Source: an uncultured Terriglobales bacterium
GTDB lineage: Bacteria > Acidobacteriota > Terriglobia > Terriglobales > Acidobacteriaceae
Length of the DNA stretch: 45,385 bases
Direction of reading: 5' to 3'
NCBI GenBank assembly: GCA_955652395.1
Contig: CATPBJ010000060.1
Span: 1 to 45,385 of the forward strand
The notes under the pieces are model-generated. The model had not been told where the DNA came from. It ran no database searches and saw only the letters and a list, made by a program, of their open reading frames with translations. The translations under genes and the position numbers were made by a program. Shown here one piece after another: positions 8,463 through 17,257 of this stretch (position 1 is its first letter; every line of letters starts with the position of its first letter).

Positions 8463-9293
8463 TCACCGCCGCAGTTCTTTGTCTTTGTCTTGGTTCGATT
8501 CAGCCAGTTTGAAAAAGTTGTAGAAGTTGTGCGCCGTCCGCCAGCCGACGTCTTCCGTAGAAAGCCCGCGGAGCTCGCCCAGTTGCCGGGCCACTTCCTT
8601 TACAAACGCAGGCTCGTTGCGCTTGCCGCGGTGGGGCACAGGCGCCAGGAAGGGCGAATCGGTTTCGATCAGCATGCGTTCCAGCGGCACTTCTTTGGCT
8701 GCATCGCGGATCGGCTGCGCCTTGGGAAAGGTTACGTTACCGGCGAAGGAAATCATGAAGCCCAGGTCGAGCGCCCGTTTGGCATAGGGCCAGGCACCGG
8801 TGAAACAATGCAGAATTCCTCCCAGCCCGTTGGCTTTCCAATGTTGTTCCAGAAGATTGAGACAGTCATCCCACGCGTTATCGCTGCCCGCGGACGGCCG
8901 ACAGTGAATCACGATCGGCAGTCTGGCCGCTCCCGCCATCTCCATCTGCCTTAGGAAGACTTGCTGTTGCAGTTCGCGCGGCGAGTGACCGTAAAAATAA
9001 TCCAGCCCAATTTCGCCCCAGGCAATGACCTTGGGACGCCTTGCCAATTGTTCGAGTTCTTGAAAGTCGGCATCCGTGGCTAGTTTGGCTTCATGGGGAT
9101 GGATTCCGATGGTGGCGAGGATAAATTCGTGCTGCTCGGCCAACTGAATGCCGCAGTCCAGTGACCCGGGGCCCGTTCCGCTGCCAATCGCGACAATCTT
9201 TTCAATGCCGCCGTCTCGCGCCCGGGCGATCATTTGCTCGCGGTCGGCGTTGAACTGTTCCATCTCGAGATGGGCGTGGGAGTCTATGAACAT
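8463..9293 (-). CDS. tatD: TatD family metal-dependent hydrolase (DNase)
   Basis: 276 aa TIM-barrel hydrolase. Metal ligands visible are H6 and H8 in FIDSHAHLE, the Glu of EIGLDY, the His of VIHCR, the His of LHCFTG and the Asp of ETDSPFLAP. Family members are two-metal 3'-5' exonucleases acting in DNA repair or quality control in the cytosol. The context PVPHRGKRNEP near the C-terminus is typical of the YcfH/TatD subgroup. The next gene on the same strand upstream is metG, with 112 bp of repeat-rich spacer between; metG next to tatD is a frequent bacterial arrangement. Confidence 0.95.
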   Translation of the reverse strand: MFIDSHAHLEMEQFNADREQMIARARDGGIEKIVAIGSGTGPGSLDCGIQLAEQHEFILATIGIHPHEAKLATDADFQELEQLARRPKVIAWGEIGLDYFYGHSPRELQQQVFLRQMEMAGAARLPIVIHCRPSAGSDNAWDDCLNLLEQHWKANGLGGILHCFTGAWPYAKRALDLGFMISFAGNVTFPKAQPIRDAAKEVPLERMLIETDSPFLAPVPHRGKRNEPAFVKEVARQLGELRGLSTEDVGWRTAHNFYNFFKLAESNQDKDKELRR

Positions 9294-9295
9294 CG

Positions 9296-9405
9296 GAAGT
9301 CGGACCGCGGGCCTCAGACTTCGGACCTCGGGACTTCAGAATCTATATCTCTAGTTATCGAATGTGTGAAGTCTGCAGTCCGACGCCGGACGTCCGACGC
9401 CTGCG
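9296..9405. repeat. Low-complexity GTCGGAC/CCTCGGAC spacer
   Basis: The whole gap between tatD and metG is made of imperfect units such as GTCGGACC, CTTCGGACCTCGG and CCGACGCCGGACGTCCGACG. The two halves (9297-9335 and 9375-9403) are roughly reverse complements, so a large weak hairpin is possible. The same unit occurs at 5001-5029, 19409-19450 and 29388-29408. Confidence 0.65.
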
Positions 9406-11418
9406 TTACTTCAGCCTGGTTCCGACCGGCACATCCTCCAGGAACGATGCCAGGACCGGCTTCCCGCCCTCGGGCGACGCGGCGACGATCATTCCATTCG
9501 ACTCCAGTCCGCGCAATTTCCGGGGCACAAGGTTCACAACGATCACTACTTTGCGGCCCACCAGCGTCTCCGGCGCATAGGCCTCAGCGATTCCGGCCAC
9601 CACCTGCCGCACTTCAGTTCCGAGATCAACTTCAAGGCGCAGCAACTTGTCGGCACCTTTGACCTTTTCGGCAACCTTCACCTGTCCTACGCGGAGTTCA
9701 ACCTTGGCGAAGTCTTCAATGCTGATCTTGCCATCGGGTTCAGTTGTGGCGGGTTTGGTTGCGGACGTGGCTGTCGGTGACGCGGCAGTGGCAACCTTCT
9801 TGTCTTCCTTCTCCTCTTCCACCGCTAGCGTAGTGCGGCGTCCTTGCTCTTCCATCTTCTGCATGCTTTCAATTGTGCTTTTGTCAGCGCGTGGAAATAC
9901 GGGCAGTACCTCCCCGAGCTTCGTCCCCAGCTTGAGTTGTCCCCACTGCAGAGCTGACAACGGAAATTTTCGGATGTCTCCCAGCCCGAGCTGTCCCCAG
10001 ATCTTCGCCGTGGCTTCGGGAATCACGGGATGGGCCAGGGCGGTCACGATGCGAAGGGCCTCTGCGCTGGTGTAGAGGATGGTCGCCAGCCGTGAGCGGC
10101 TTTCGTCGTCCTCCTTCTCGCCCAGCGCCCAGGGCTGACTCTCGACGATGTACTTGTCTACCGCCCCTACCAGATTCCAGGCTACTTCCAAAGCTCGCGA
10201 AAACTGGCACTGGTCGAACAGGGTGTTGAACTCCGCGATGGTCCGGCCCGCAGTTTCGACCATGGCGCCGTCTGAGGTGGTGCGGGTTGCGGCGCGCGAG
10301 GGATAGGGGACTTCGCCTTTGAAATAACGCGTGATCATGGTGAGCGTACGGCTGGCCAGATTGCCCAAACCGTTGGCCAGATCGGCGTTGTAACGCTGCA
10401 CCAGGGCGTCGAAGGAAAACGACCCGTCCTGGCCGAACACGACTTCGCGCAAGAGAAAGTAGCGCAACGCATCGGCGCCCAGCCCGTCGAGAATCGTCTC
10501 TGTGCGAACAATATTTCCGCGCGACTTCGACATTTTGTTTTCTTCGAACAGAAGCCAGCCGTGCGCCATGATCTTGTGTGGCAAAGGAAGTCCCGCTGCC
10601 ATCAGGAACGCCGGCCAGTAGACGCAGTGGAAGCGCACGATCTCCTTGCCGATCATCTGCACATCGGCTGGCCAATACTTATTGTATTTTGCGGTATCTT
10701 CCGATCCATAACCCAAGGCAGTGATGTAATTCGCCAGCGCATCCCACCAGACGTAAATCACATGCTTGGGATCGTCTGGCACCGGAATGCCCCAGGACAA
10801 TGTGCTGCGGCTGACCGACAGATCGCGCAGGCCGGAGCGCACAAACGACATCACCTCATTGCGTCGCGTTTCCGGACGGATGAAATCAGTCTGCGCGTTA
10901 TACAGCTCCAGCAGCTTGTCCTGGAAGGCGGAGAGCTTGAAGAAATAATTTTCTTCCCGAACCGTTTCCGTGGTACGCCCGCATTCGGGGCAGGGTGCGC
11001 CCGGACCCACGGCGTCCACGTAGAGCTCGTCAAAGACGCAATACTGGCCGGTGTAGTGGCCTTTGTAGATGTAGCCGTTGTCACGGATGCGGCACCACAG
11101 CGCTTGCACGCCCAGCTTGTGTCGGTCGGACGTGGTGCGGATGAAGTCGTCGTAAGTCAACTCCATCCGGTCCCAGAGCCCCCGGAACTCGGCGGAGACT
11201 TCATTGGTCAGCTGCTGTGGAGTTTTTCCCGCGGCCTGCGCGGCGCGCTCGATCTTCTGCCCGTGTTCGTCGGTGCCGGTAAGAAAGTAGGTATCAAAGC
11301 CCATCATGCGCTGGCGCCGGGCAATGGTGTCGCATGCAATCGTGGTGTAGGCGTGCCCGATGTGCGGCCGCGCGTTCACGTAATAGATCGGTGTCGTGAT
11401 GTAAAACGTTTTGCTCAT
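9406..11418 (-). CDS. metG: Methionyl-tRNA synthetase with C-terminal tRNA-binding domain
   Basis: 670 aa class I aminoacyl-tRNA synthetase charging tRNA-Met (initiator and elongator). HIGH is at 19-22 and KMSKS at 294-298. The connective-peptide region has a CPEC pair (142-145) plus C126, suggesting one zinc site. An anticodon-binding helical domain follows. A low-complexity Ala/Thr/Lys linker (about 535-563) joins the C-terminal EMAP/Arc1p-type tRNA-binding domain (564-670; KISIEDFAKVELRVGQVK). Its ATG is at 11416-11418, and larC ends 41 bp upstream on the same strand. Intact and full length. Confidence 0.98.
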   Translation of the reverse strand: MSKTFYITTPIYYVNARPHIGHAYTTIACDTIARRQRMMGFDTYFLTGTDEHGQKIERAAQAAGKTPQQLTNEVSAEFRGLWDRMELTYDDFIRTTSDRHKLGVQALWCRIRDNGYIYKGHYTGQYCVFDELYVDAVGPGAPCPECGRTTETVREENYFFKLSAFQDKLLELYNAQTDFIRPETRRNEVMSFVRSGLRDLSVSRSTLSWGIPVPDDPKHVIYVWWDALANYITALGYGSEDTAKYNKYWPADVQMIGKEIVRFHCVYWPAFLMAAGLPLPHKIMAHGWLLFEENKMSKSRGNIVRTETILDGLGADALRYFLLREVVFGQDGSFSFDALVQRYNADLANGLGNLASRTLTMITRYFKGEVPYPSRAATRTTSDGAMVETAGRTIAEFNTLFDQCQFSRALEVAWNLVGAVDKYIVESQPWALGEKEDDESRSRLATILYTSAEALRIVTALAHPVIPEATAKIWGQLGLGDIRKFPLSALQWGQLKLGTKLGEVLPVFPRADKSTIESMQKMEEQGRRTTLAVEEEKEDKKVATAASPTATSATKPATTEPDGKISIEDFAKVELRVGQVKVAEKVKGADKLLRLEVDLGTEVRQVVAGIAEAYAPETLVGRKVVIVVNLVPRKLRGLESNGMIVAASPEGGKPVLASFLEDVPVGTRLK

Positions 11419-11459
11419 TTGGATTCTTACGTTGATTCTAGGCGCGCCACGTTGATGTC

Positions 11460-12830
11460 CTAGCCCTTGAAGGCTTTCAAATAGGCTTCCATGGCCTCAT
11501 TCATCACGCTTTTCAGCGGAACGTGGTTCTCGGCCGCGATTTTTTTGCAATCTTCATACTCAGGTGCATAGTTGGTGATGGTGCCGTTCAGGCTGGCAAT
11601 CTTCAATCGTACCTCTCCCCAACGGGTAACTACGTTGATCCATTTTCGCGCCAAGGTTTGACGTTGTTCCTCGCGCCGCCGTACCCCCAGCGTGCTTGTC
11701 TCCGTGAAGATAATCTGGCTCAGCCTCGACGCGTCTTCCGGTTTTGAGAGCACTGTCAATAACATTCCTGGACGGTTTTTCTTCATCTGGACGGGCAGGG
11801 CAAAAGTATCGAGCGCTCCGGCTTCGAGCAGGCGCTCAACTACGTAACCGAACACCTGCGGATTCAGGTCGTCGAGGTTGGCTTCGAGCACGCTGACGGT
11901 CTGCTGCGAAGTGTTCTGGGCAAACACCGCCTGCGACTCGCCGATGGTCAGACGAACCACATTCGCGTGACCGGGGAAGTCGCGGGTCCCGGCGCCGTAT
12001 CCGGACTTCTCAATCGTCATGGCCGGGAACGGCGCGAACCGTTTGGCCAGGGTTCTTACGATGGCTGCGCCGGTCGGTGTGACCAGTTCCACCTGGATGC
12101 CCGAGGAATAAACGGGCGCGCCCTGCAACAACTCCACAGTGGCCGGAACAGGTACCGGAAGAACCCCGTGGGCGCACTTTACCGTGCCACCGCCGACATT
12201 CAGCGGAGAGCACACCATTTCATCCACTCCCAACGCCTCGGCTCCTACGGCGGCGCCGATGATATCGACCATCGCGTCCACCGCGCCTACTTCGTGGAAG
12301 TGAACGTTTTCGATGTCCGTGTCATGGATTTTTGCTTCTGCCGTGCCCAGCGCCTCAAAAATCGCGATCGCGGTGCGCTTTGCGCCTTCGCTGATTACTG
12401 CCTTGCAGATGATCTCGCGTATCTGTTTCAGACCGCGGCCATGTTCATGCTCGTGTGGCGCGAGCGCCCCCGCCCGCGTGGCTTCATGTCCGGACTGGAT
12501 GTAGTTGTGTTCCCGAAGCTCGACGTGTTCAGGCGTGTGCTTATGATCGTGATCATGGCTATAGTGGTGTCTGTGTTCATGTTTCTGCGCACGACTCTGT
12601 TGTTCGAAAAAAACCTCGCGTGGCAGCTCTTTTTCCCCGTGAACCAAGACATCAACTTTGGTCGCTGTGATGCCACTGCGCTTGACCCTTGAAATCTCGA
12701 GGCGAGCTCCAATATTCAGAGCCGCGATCGTTTCCTCGAAGAGCTTTGCCGGCATTCCCGCATCCACCAGGGCGCCGAGAAACATGTCGCCGCTCATGCC
12801 CGAAAAGCAGTCGAGGTAGGCTATGCGCAT
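11460..12830 (-). CDS. larC: LarC, nickel-pincer cofactor nickel-insertion protein
   Basis: 456 aa. LarC inserts nickel into the pyridinium-3,5-bisthiocarboxylate mononucleotide cofactor of lactate racemase and related enzymes, in the cytosol. Family features are MRIAYLDCFSGMSGDMFLGA at the N-terminus, DIENVHFHEVGAVDAMVDI, PLNVGGGTVKCAHG, and ELVTPTGAAI. A His-rich stretch at 84-130 (HEHRHHYSHDHDHKH and HEHEHGRG) probably binds nickel. In Lactobacillus larC is made by a programmed frameshift; here it is a single frame. No larB, larE or larA is in the window, although many bacteria carry unlinked lar genes. It is divergent from argS. Confidence 0.95.
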   Translation of the reverse strand: MRIAYLDCFSGMSGDMFLGALVDAGMPAKLFEETIAALNIGARLEISRVKRSGITATKVDVLVHGEKELPREVFFEQQSRAQKHEHRHHYSHDHDHKHTPEHVELREHNYIQSGHEATRAGALAPHEHEHGRGLKQIREIICKAVISEGAKRTAIAIFEALGTAEAKIHDTDIENVHFHEVGAVDAMVDIIGAAVGAEALGVDEMVCSPLNVGGGTVKCAHGVLPVPVPATVELLQGAPVYSSGIQVELVTPTGAAIVRTLAKRFAPFPAMTIEKSGYGAGTRDFPGHANVVRLTIGESQAVFAQNTSQQTVSVLEANLDDLNPQVFGYVVERLLEAGALDTFALPVQMKKNRPGMLLTVLSKPEDASRLSQIIFTETSTLGVRRREEQRQTLARKWINVVTRWGEVRLKIASLNGTITNYAPEYEDCKKIAAENHVPLKSVMNEAMEAYLKAFKG

Positions 12831-12979
12831 AGAAGACTTGGAGCGGGTCGATGGTCCTTAGTCATGGTTCGTTGGTCAAAGCTTTGCACGCGCCGGTCTG
12901 AGCTCGAATCAGGACGCCGATAAACTGGCGACTGACGACCAGTTTTCATCATAGGGAAGCCCGCATTTGCCGTCAAACC

Positions 12980-13006
12980 TTGCCACTGCACGCGGTTTGC
13001 TACAAT
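12980..13006 (+). promoter_or_regulatory. Possible argS promoter
   Basis: TTGCCA (12980-12985) and TACAAT (13001-13006) are separated by 15 bp, which is shorter than ideal; the -10 matches well. It sits 32 bp before the argS start. The rest of the larC-argS gap (12831-12979) holds only GGTTCGTTGGTC and GGCGACTGACGACC low-complexity stretches. Confidence 0.4.
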
Positions 13007-13037
13007 CACTCTTTTCTTCAACAGCTTAGGGGAATTC

Positions 13038-15047
13038 TTGTATCGCCATCTCGAACGACGGCTTGCCCAACACGTGCGCGAATTTCTGCGTCACACCTAC
13101 GACCTGGACCTGCCGAAAATCGTCATCGAGCAACCACCCAAAGTGGAGTTCGGCGAGTATGCCCTGCCGTTGGCTTTCGAGCTAGCCAAGAAGCTGCGCA
13201 AAGCTCCACGCAAGATTGCAGAGGAGATCGTCAACGGACTGGGATCAATTCCGGGCTTTGAAGAAATGGAATTGGCGGGCGCAGGCTACATCAACGCACG
13301 ACTCCGGCGCGAAGAGCTTGCCGCAACCCTCGTCGCCGACGAGAGGCCGCGCGCCGAGGTTCCTTCGGGCAAGATCCTAGTTGAACACTCCAGCATAAAT
13401 CCTAATAAGGCGGCCCATGTCGGGCACCTGCGCAATGCTATTCTCGGCGACACATTTGTACGGATGCTGAAGTTTGCCGGCAGAGAAGTAGACGTCCAGA
13501 ACTACATTGACAACACGGGGGTGCAGGTTGCCGACGTGGTCGTGGGATTTCTAAATATTGAGAAAAAGTCGCGCGCGGAGATCGAGCAACTGGCTCGCCA
13601 GCCTCGCTTTGACTACTACTGCTGGGACCTCTATGCCCGCGTCTCGCAGTGGTACGCCGAGAACAAGCAAAACGTGCAAGTCCGCCAGCAGGCTCTGCAC
13701 GCGATCGAGGAAGGTAACAACGACAGTGCCGCGGTTGCCGAAGTGATTTCCGTTGCGGTCCTGCGGCGTCACCTCGAGACCATGGATCGGCTCGATATTG
13801 AATACGACTTCCTGCCGCGGGAGAGCGAAATTCTCCATCTTCATTTCTGGGATGCCGCTTTTGCCAAGCTGAAGGAAGGTGGCGTGCTTTCCTTCGAAAC
13901 CGAAGGCAAGAATAATGGTTGCTGGGTGATGCGGCGGGCGGGAACGTCGAAATCTGAAATCGCCGAGGGCGCGGAGGCTTCTGCTGAGGGCGCCGAGAAA
14001 GGCGAAGTTGCCGAGGAAGACCAGAAGGTGATTGTCCGTTCCAACGGGACGGTGGGCTACGTCGGTAAAGACATCGCCTATCACCTGTGGAAGTTTGGTC
14101 TACTGGGCCGCGATTTTGGCTATCGAAGGTTCTATCGCTATCCCAACGGGCACGATTGCTGGATGTCAACGGCGGTGGGCGCGCTGGAACACCCTCATTT
14201 CGGCAATGTGTCGGAAATCTACAACGTGATTGACGCGCGCCAGGCGGAGGCGCAGAACACCGTCATCGAAGCTCTGCGTGCGCTTGGGGATAACGAACAG
14301 GCCGACCACTACACCCACTTCTCGTACGAAATGGTCGCGCTCACGCCGCGCTGCGCAGCCGAACTGGGCTACCAGCTTTCCGACGAAGATAAGAGTCGCC
14401 CGTACATTGAAGTCTCCGGCCGCAAAGGTTTTGGGGTAAAGGCCGACGACCTGCTTGATCGTCTGATCGCGTCGGCGAAGAACGAGGTGGACGACCGCCA
14501 TCCTCAACTGACGGATGCCGAGCGCACTACGATCGCTACCCAGATCGCAGTCGGGGCGGTGCGATATTTCATGCTGAAGTTCACCAAGTCTTCGGTGATC
14601 GCGTTCGACTTCAAAGAAGCGTTGAGCTTCGAAGGCGAGACTGGCCCCTACGCCCAATATGCTGTCGTGCGTGCGGCGAACATCTTCCGCAAAGGCGGGT
14701 TCGATCCCCAAGAATTTGGCAGGAATGCGGCGGACCGCGTTTCGGCTGGCGATCTGGCGAAACACTTGAACGGCGAAGCGGGAAACGAAATCTGGGAACT
14801 ATGGCTGGCCAGTGCGAAGACTTCCTACCTCATCGATCAATGCGTCGCCACCACCGAGCCCGCGTACCTGGCCAAACACGCGTTCTTACTCGCCCAACTC
14901 TTTAATGCTTTTTACCACCGCCACCCCATCCTGAGTGAAGCGGACGAGGGGCGTAAGAAATTTCTGCTGGCAACCGTGGCTGTGGTCCGCCGGGAATTGA
15001 CGCGAGTGTTGGCAGTCATGGGAATCAGCGTACCGGCAGTCATGTAA
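13038..15047 (+). CDS. argS: Arginyl-tRNA synthetase
   Basis: 669 aa class I synthetase. It has the N-terminal Add1 domain, HVGH (127-130) after HSSINPNKAA, the ETGPYAQYA region and a C-terminal DALR anticodon-binding domain. The KMSKS equivalent is degenerate (SGRKGFGVKADDLLDRL), as in many ArgS. The start is TTG 13038-13040 with AGGGGA a few bases upstream, chosen because MYRHLERRLAQHVREFL fits the family N-terminus. An acidic Ala/Glu/Gly-rich insert (about residues 309-327, EIAEGAEASAEGAEKGEVAE) lies in the catalytic domain and its DNA resembles the GAGGGCGCGGAGG intergenic repeat. Otherwise intact. Confidence 0.97.
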   Translation: MYRHLERRLAQHVREFLRHTYDLDLPKIVIEQPPKVEFGEYALPLAFELAKKLRKAPRKIAEEIVNGLGSIPGFEEMELAGAGYINARLRREELAATLVADERPRAEVPSGKILVEHSSINPNKAAHVGHLRNAILGDTFVRMLKFAGREVDVQNYIDNTGVQVADVVVGFLNIEKKSRAEIEQLARQPRFDYYCWDLYARVSQWYAENKQNVQVRQQALHAIEEGNNDSAAVAEVISVAVLRRHLETMDRLDIEYDFLPRESEILHLHFWDAAFAKLKEGGVLSFETEGKNNGCWVMRRAGTSKSEIAEGAEASAEGAEKGEVAEEDQKVIVRSNGTVGYVGKDIAYHLWKFGLLGRDFGYRRFYRYPNGHDCWMSTAVGALEHPHFGNVSEIYNVIDARQAEAQNTVIEALRALGDNEQADHYTHFSYEMVALTPRCAAELGYQLSDEDKSRPYIEVSGRKGFGVKADDLLDRLIASAKNEVDDRHPQLTDAERTTIATQIAVGAVRYFMLKFTKSSVIAFDFKEALSFEGETGPYAQYAVVRAANIFRKGGFDPQEFGRNAADRVSAGDLAKHLNGEAGNEIWELWLASAKTSYLIDQCVATTEPAYLAKHAFLLAQLFNAFYHRHPILSEADEGRKKFLLATVAVVRRELTRVLAVMGISVPAVM

Positions 15048-15059
15048 CTACCACTTCTC

Positions 15060-16088
15060 TTATTTGCCCACAACCCACACCACAAAACGGTCAGGCAAAA
15101 TCGCGGGCCTGGGGCGGGGCTGAGCGGCGGTTGGGCGGGAGGCGGTCCGAACTCCGCGGTTACCAGGAAAATCCGGTGCTTCACGGGATCGAGCGCCATG
15201 GTGCGCGCGCCTCGTTTCGTCGGAACACTTTCGGCGACGCTGAATTTATCGGCCGAGTCTTCGTGCACCACGTCAACCCGCCTTCGCCGCAGGAAGCGAA
15301 TGCCAGACCGGTCCCGGGATCAAATGCAGTAGCGTCCACGCCGTCGCCGATCGGAAGCGTGGAGATAATCTTGCCGCTGTCCGCATCCACGACGGCCATC
15401 AGCTTGTTGCCGCAACCGGAAAACAGTCGCCGATGCTCAATCCGGTCGGTTCCTCGCACGGAGCCAACGGCCAGCGCGACTTCACCTCCAGTTTGTTCGG
15501 ATCGAGAGCCATCAGTCCACTCTTGTCCTCAACATTCACGAAGACTTGGCCTTTCTCGTCTGTGACCGCAAACTCGGGCTTTCCATCCACTTGGATCGTG
15601 CCCACAACCTCGCCCTTGGCAGCATCTATGGCGGTGACATCATTGCTCCTGCCGTGAAGGTGAAGACTCGCTTACTCGCGGGATCGTAGAGAATCGCGTC
15701 CGGGTTTTCTCCTACCTTAATCTTGTTGAGCACTTACAGACTGCTGAGCGCGAAAACAGTCGCGTGCCCTCGCGACCGTTGCTGACAAATCCGCGGCCAA
15801 ACTCCGGCGCCAGGGCAATACCATGAACTCCAGGAGTATCGGGGATATGGCCTGCGGGCTGTCCGGAATCCGCGTCGATCACGATGACGTGCGTAGAGCG
15901 GGAAATGTATAGGCGGCTCGAGGTATGGTCGAACGTCAGAGTGTCCCATCCTCCGTCGCCACCAAGTCGGTAGGTTTTGATTAGGTGGCAGCCCAAGCCG
16001 ACGCCAGACCAGACGTAACCAGCAGCAAAGTGACCAGCGTGACGCTGACTCTCACAACGCAGAATTGCCTGAAGCGCTTCATTTGCAT
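15060..16088 (-). pseudogene. Decayed exported YVTN-type beta-propeller protein
   Basis: Remains of a secreted protein of about 340 aa. The pieces are collinear but in all three frames. There is a signal peptide (VTLVTLLLVTSGLASAWAA, from the ATG at 16086-16088), then propeller blades HLIKTYRLGGDGGWDTLTFD, SRLYISRSTHVIVIDADSG and GVHGIALAPEFGRGFVSNGR, then NPDAILYDPASKRVFTF, AKGEVVGTIQVDGKPEFAVT, NKLMAVVDADSGKIISTLPI, ARTMALDPVKHRIFLVTAEF and a terminal FVVWVVGK. Frame changes are near 15992, 15765, 15660, 15430, 15265 and 15115. In addition TAA 15734-15736 interrupts one blade, probably from a Gln codon. A nonsense change besides indels favours true decay. Confidence 0.88.
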
Positions 16089-16165
16089 CAGCCTCGATGT
16101 AAAGTAATAACCAAAGTACCCGACCGTAACTTTACCCTATTTCGAAACACCCCTAGACTGCTTTC

Positions 16166-17143
16166 ATGCATTCCTGGGAGGGAGATCCGCGTCCCGAGCC
16201 GGTGCCCGAGTACGGCACTATCCGTCCGGGCTCGAGCCTGAAGCTGGACCAGTCCATCGATCCGCAGGCAGGAAGCTGGCGTGTCTTGTTCGCCGTCGCG
16301 GTGGGCATTATGCTGGCTGGATTCTTTGCCACGGGCAATGCGCGGGCGGCATTTGAGGAAATCACCAGGTTTCTTAGCCTGCAAGGCAAGCCTGAACCTG
16401 CTTCTCCCGCAGTGCTGTCCGAACATGAGATCGAGAACCTGGACCGACAGACTCCACAACGCCAGGCAGAGGTCCTGCTCGAGCGCGCCGTCAACCACTA
16501 TGAGGGCGCCAATGATCAGATCGCGATGCGGGTCGAAGGCTGGTGGGGAAAGCTGAAGTTTACTCCCCAGTTCAATTCGCTGATCGCTACGGCGCTCAAC
16601 TCCAACGATCTGCGGGTCCGAGCGGCGGGCATCGAGTTGGACCTGGCGGCCATGGGAGCCGTAAAGTCGCCCGCAACGATAGAGCGTTTGGCACAGCAGG
16701 CAGAAAGCGGACCGCAGTCGCAACGGGTTTGGGCGCTTTGGGAACTGGGTCTGCTCGGCAACCGGGGGGTCGAGCCGCAACGGGTAAATGAGATATTAGT
16801 CAACCAGTTGCAAGACTCTGATCCGGAAGTACGCCATTGGGCCGTAGAAGGCCTGGCCTATCTGGGTACGAACGAGACCATCGCTCCTCTGCTGAAGACG
16901 TTTCGTGACGATTCCTCGCCGATGGTGCGGGAGCGCGCCGCGTGCAGTTTGGCGCAATCCGGCATGCTCACCCAGGAACAGCGCCGCAGCGTGATTCCGC
17001 AGCTGCTGGATTATGCCGACGACACCTCCCTGGACGCGCAGACTCACGGCTGGGTTTACCAGGCCCTGCGCGACATTACCGGCCAGACTCTGCCCAACGA
17101 CTCTTCATCCTGGAGAAGCTGGTACGACGCGAACCGCAGCTGA
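16166..17143 (+). CDS. Membrane-anchored HEAT-repeat protein
   Basis: 325 aa. A proline-rich cytosolic N-terminus (1-38) is followed by a single membrane helix (about 40-57, LFAVAVGIMLAGFFATG). The rest contains helical repeats of HEAT/armadillo type, such as SQRVWALWELGLLGNRGVE, DSDPEVRHWAVEGLAYLGTN and SSPMVRERAACSLAQSGML. HEAT repeats are scaffolds for protein contacts; no partner or activity is recognisable. The ATG at 16166 follows a short gap after the decayed propeller gene on the opposite strand. Alternative starts are possible because no strong ribosome binding site is seen. Confidence 0.8.
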   Translation: MHSWEGDPRPEPVPEYGTIRPGSSLKLDQSIDPQAGSWRVLFAVAVGIMLAGFFATGNARAAFEEITRFLSLQGKPEPASPAVLSEHEIENLDRQTPQRQAEVLLERAVNHYEGANDQIAMRVEGWWGKLKFTPQFNSLIATALNSNDLRVRAAGIELDLAAMGAVKSPATIERLAQQAESGPQSQRVWALWELGLLGNRGVEPQRVNEILVNQLQDSDPEVRHWAVEGLAYLGTNETIAPLLKTFRDDSSPMVRERAACSLAQSGMLTQEQRRSVIPQLLDYADDTSLDAQTHGWVYQALRDITGQTLPNDSSSWRSWYDANRS

Positions 17144-17159
17144 TGAAGGCAGTCTTCGG

Positions 17160-17245
17160 GTTTCCAGTTCCTAATTTCCCGGACCCAACTACAGCACAGT
17201 TCTTGAGGATGGACCAGAAACCAGAAACCCGAAACTAGAAACCAT
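17160..17245. repeat. Low-complexity AGAAACC spacer
   Basis: Units such as CCAGAAACC, CCGAAACT and AGAAACC repeat at 17211-17241, and their rough complement GGGTTTCCAGTTCC lies at 17159-17172. It occupies the space between two convergent genes. A related stretch (GGAACCAGAAACTGGGAACC) is at 21117-21136. Confidence 0.55.
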
Positions 17246-17257
17246 TTCGCTTCCCCT

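Noticed and set aside
15734-15736. In-frame stop in the propeller remnant as a possible recoded codon
   Set aside because: The codon is TAA, not TGA, and the gene has several additional frameshifts.
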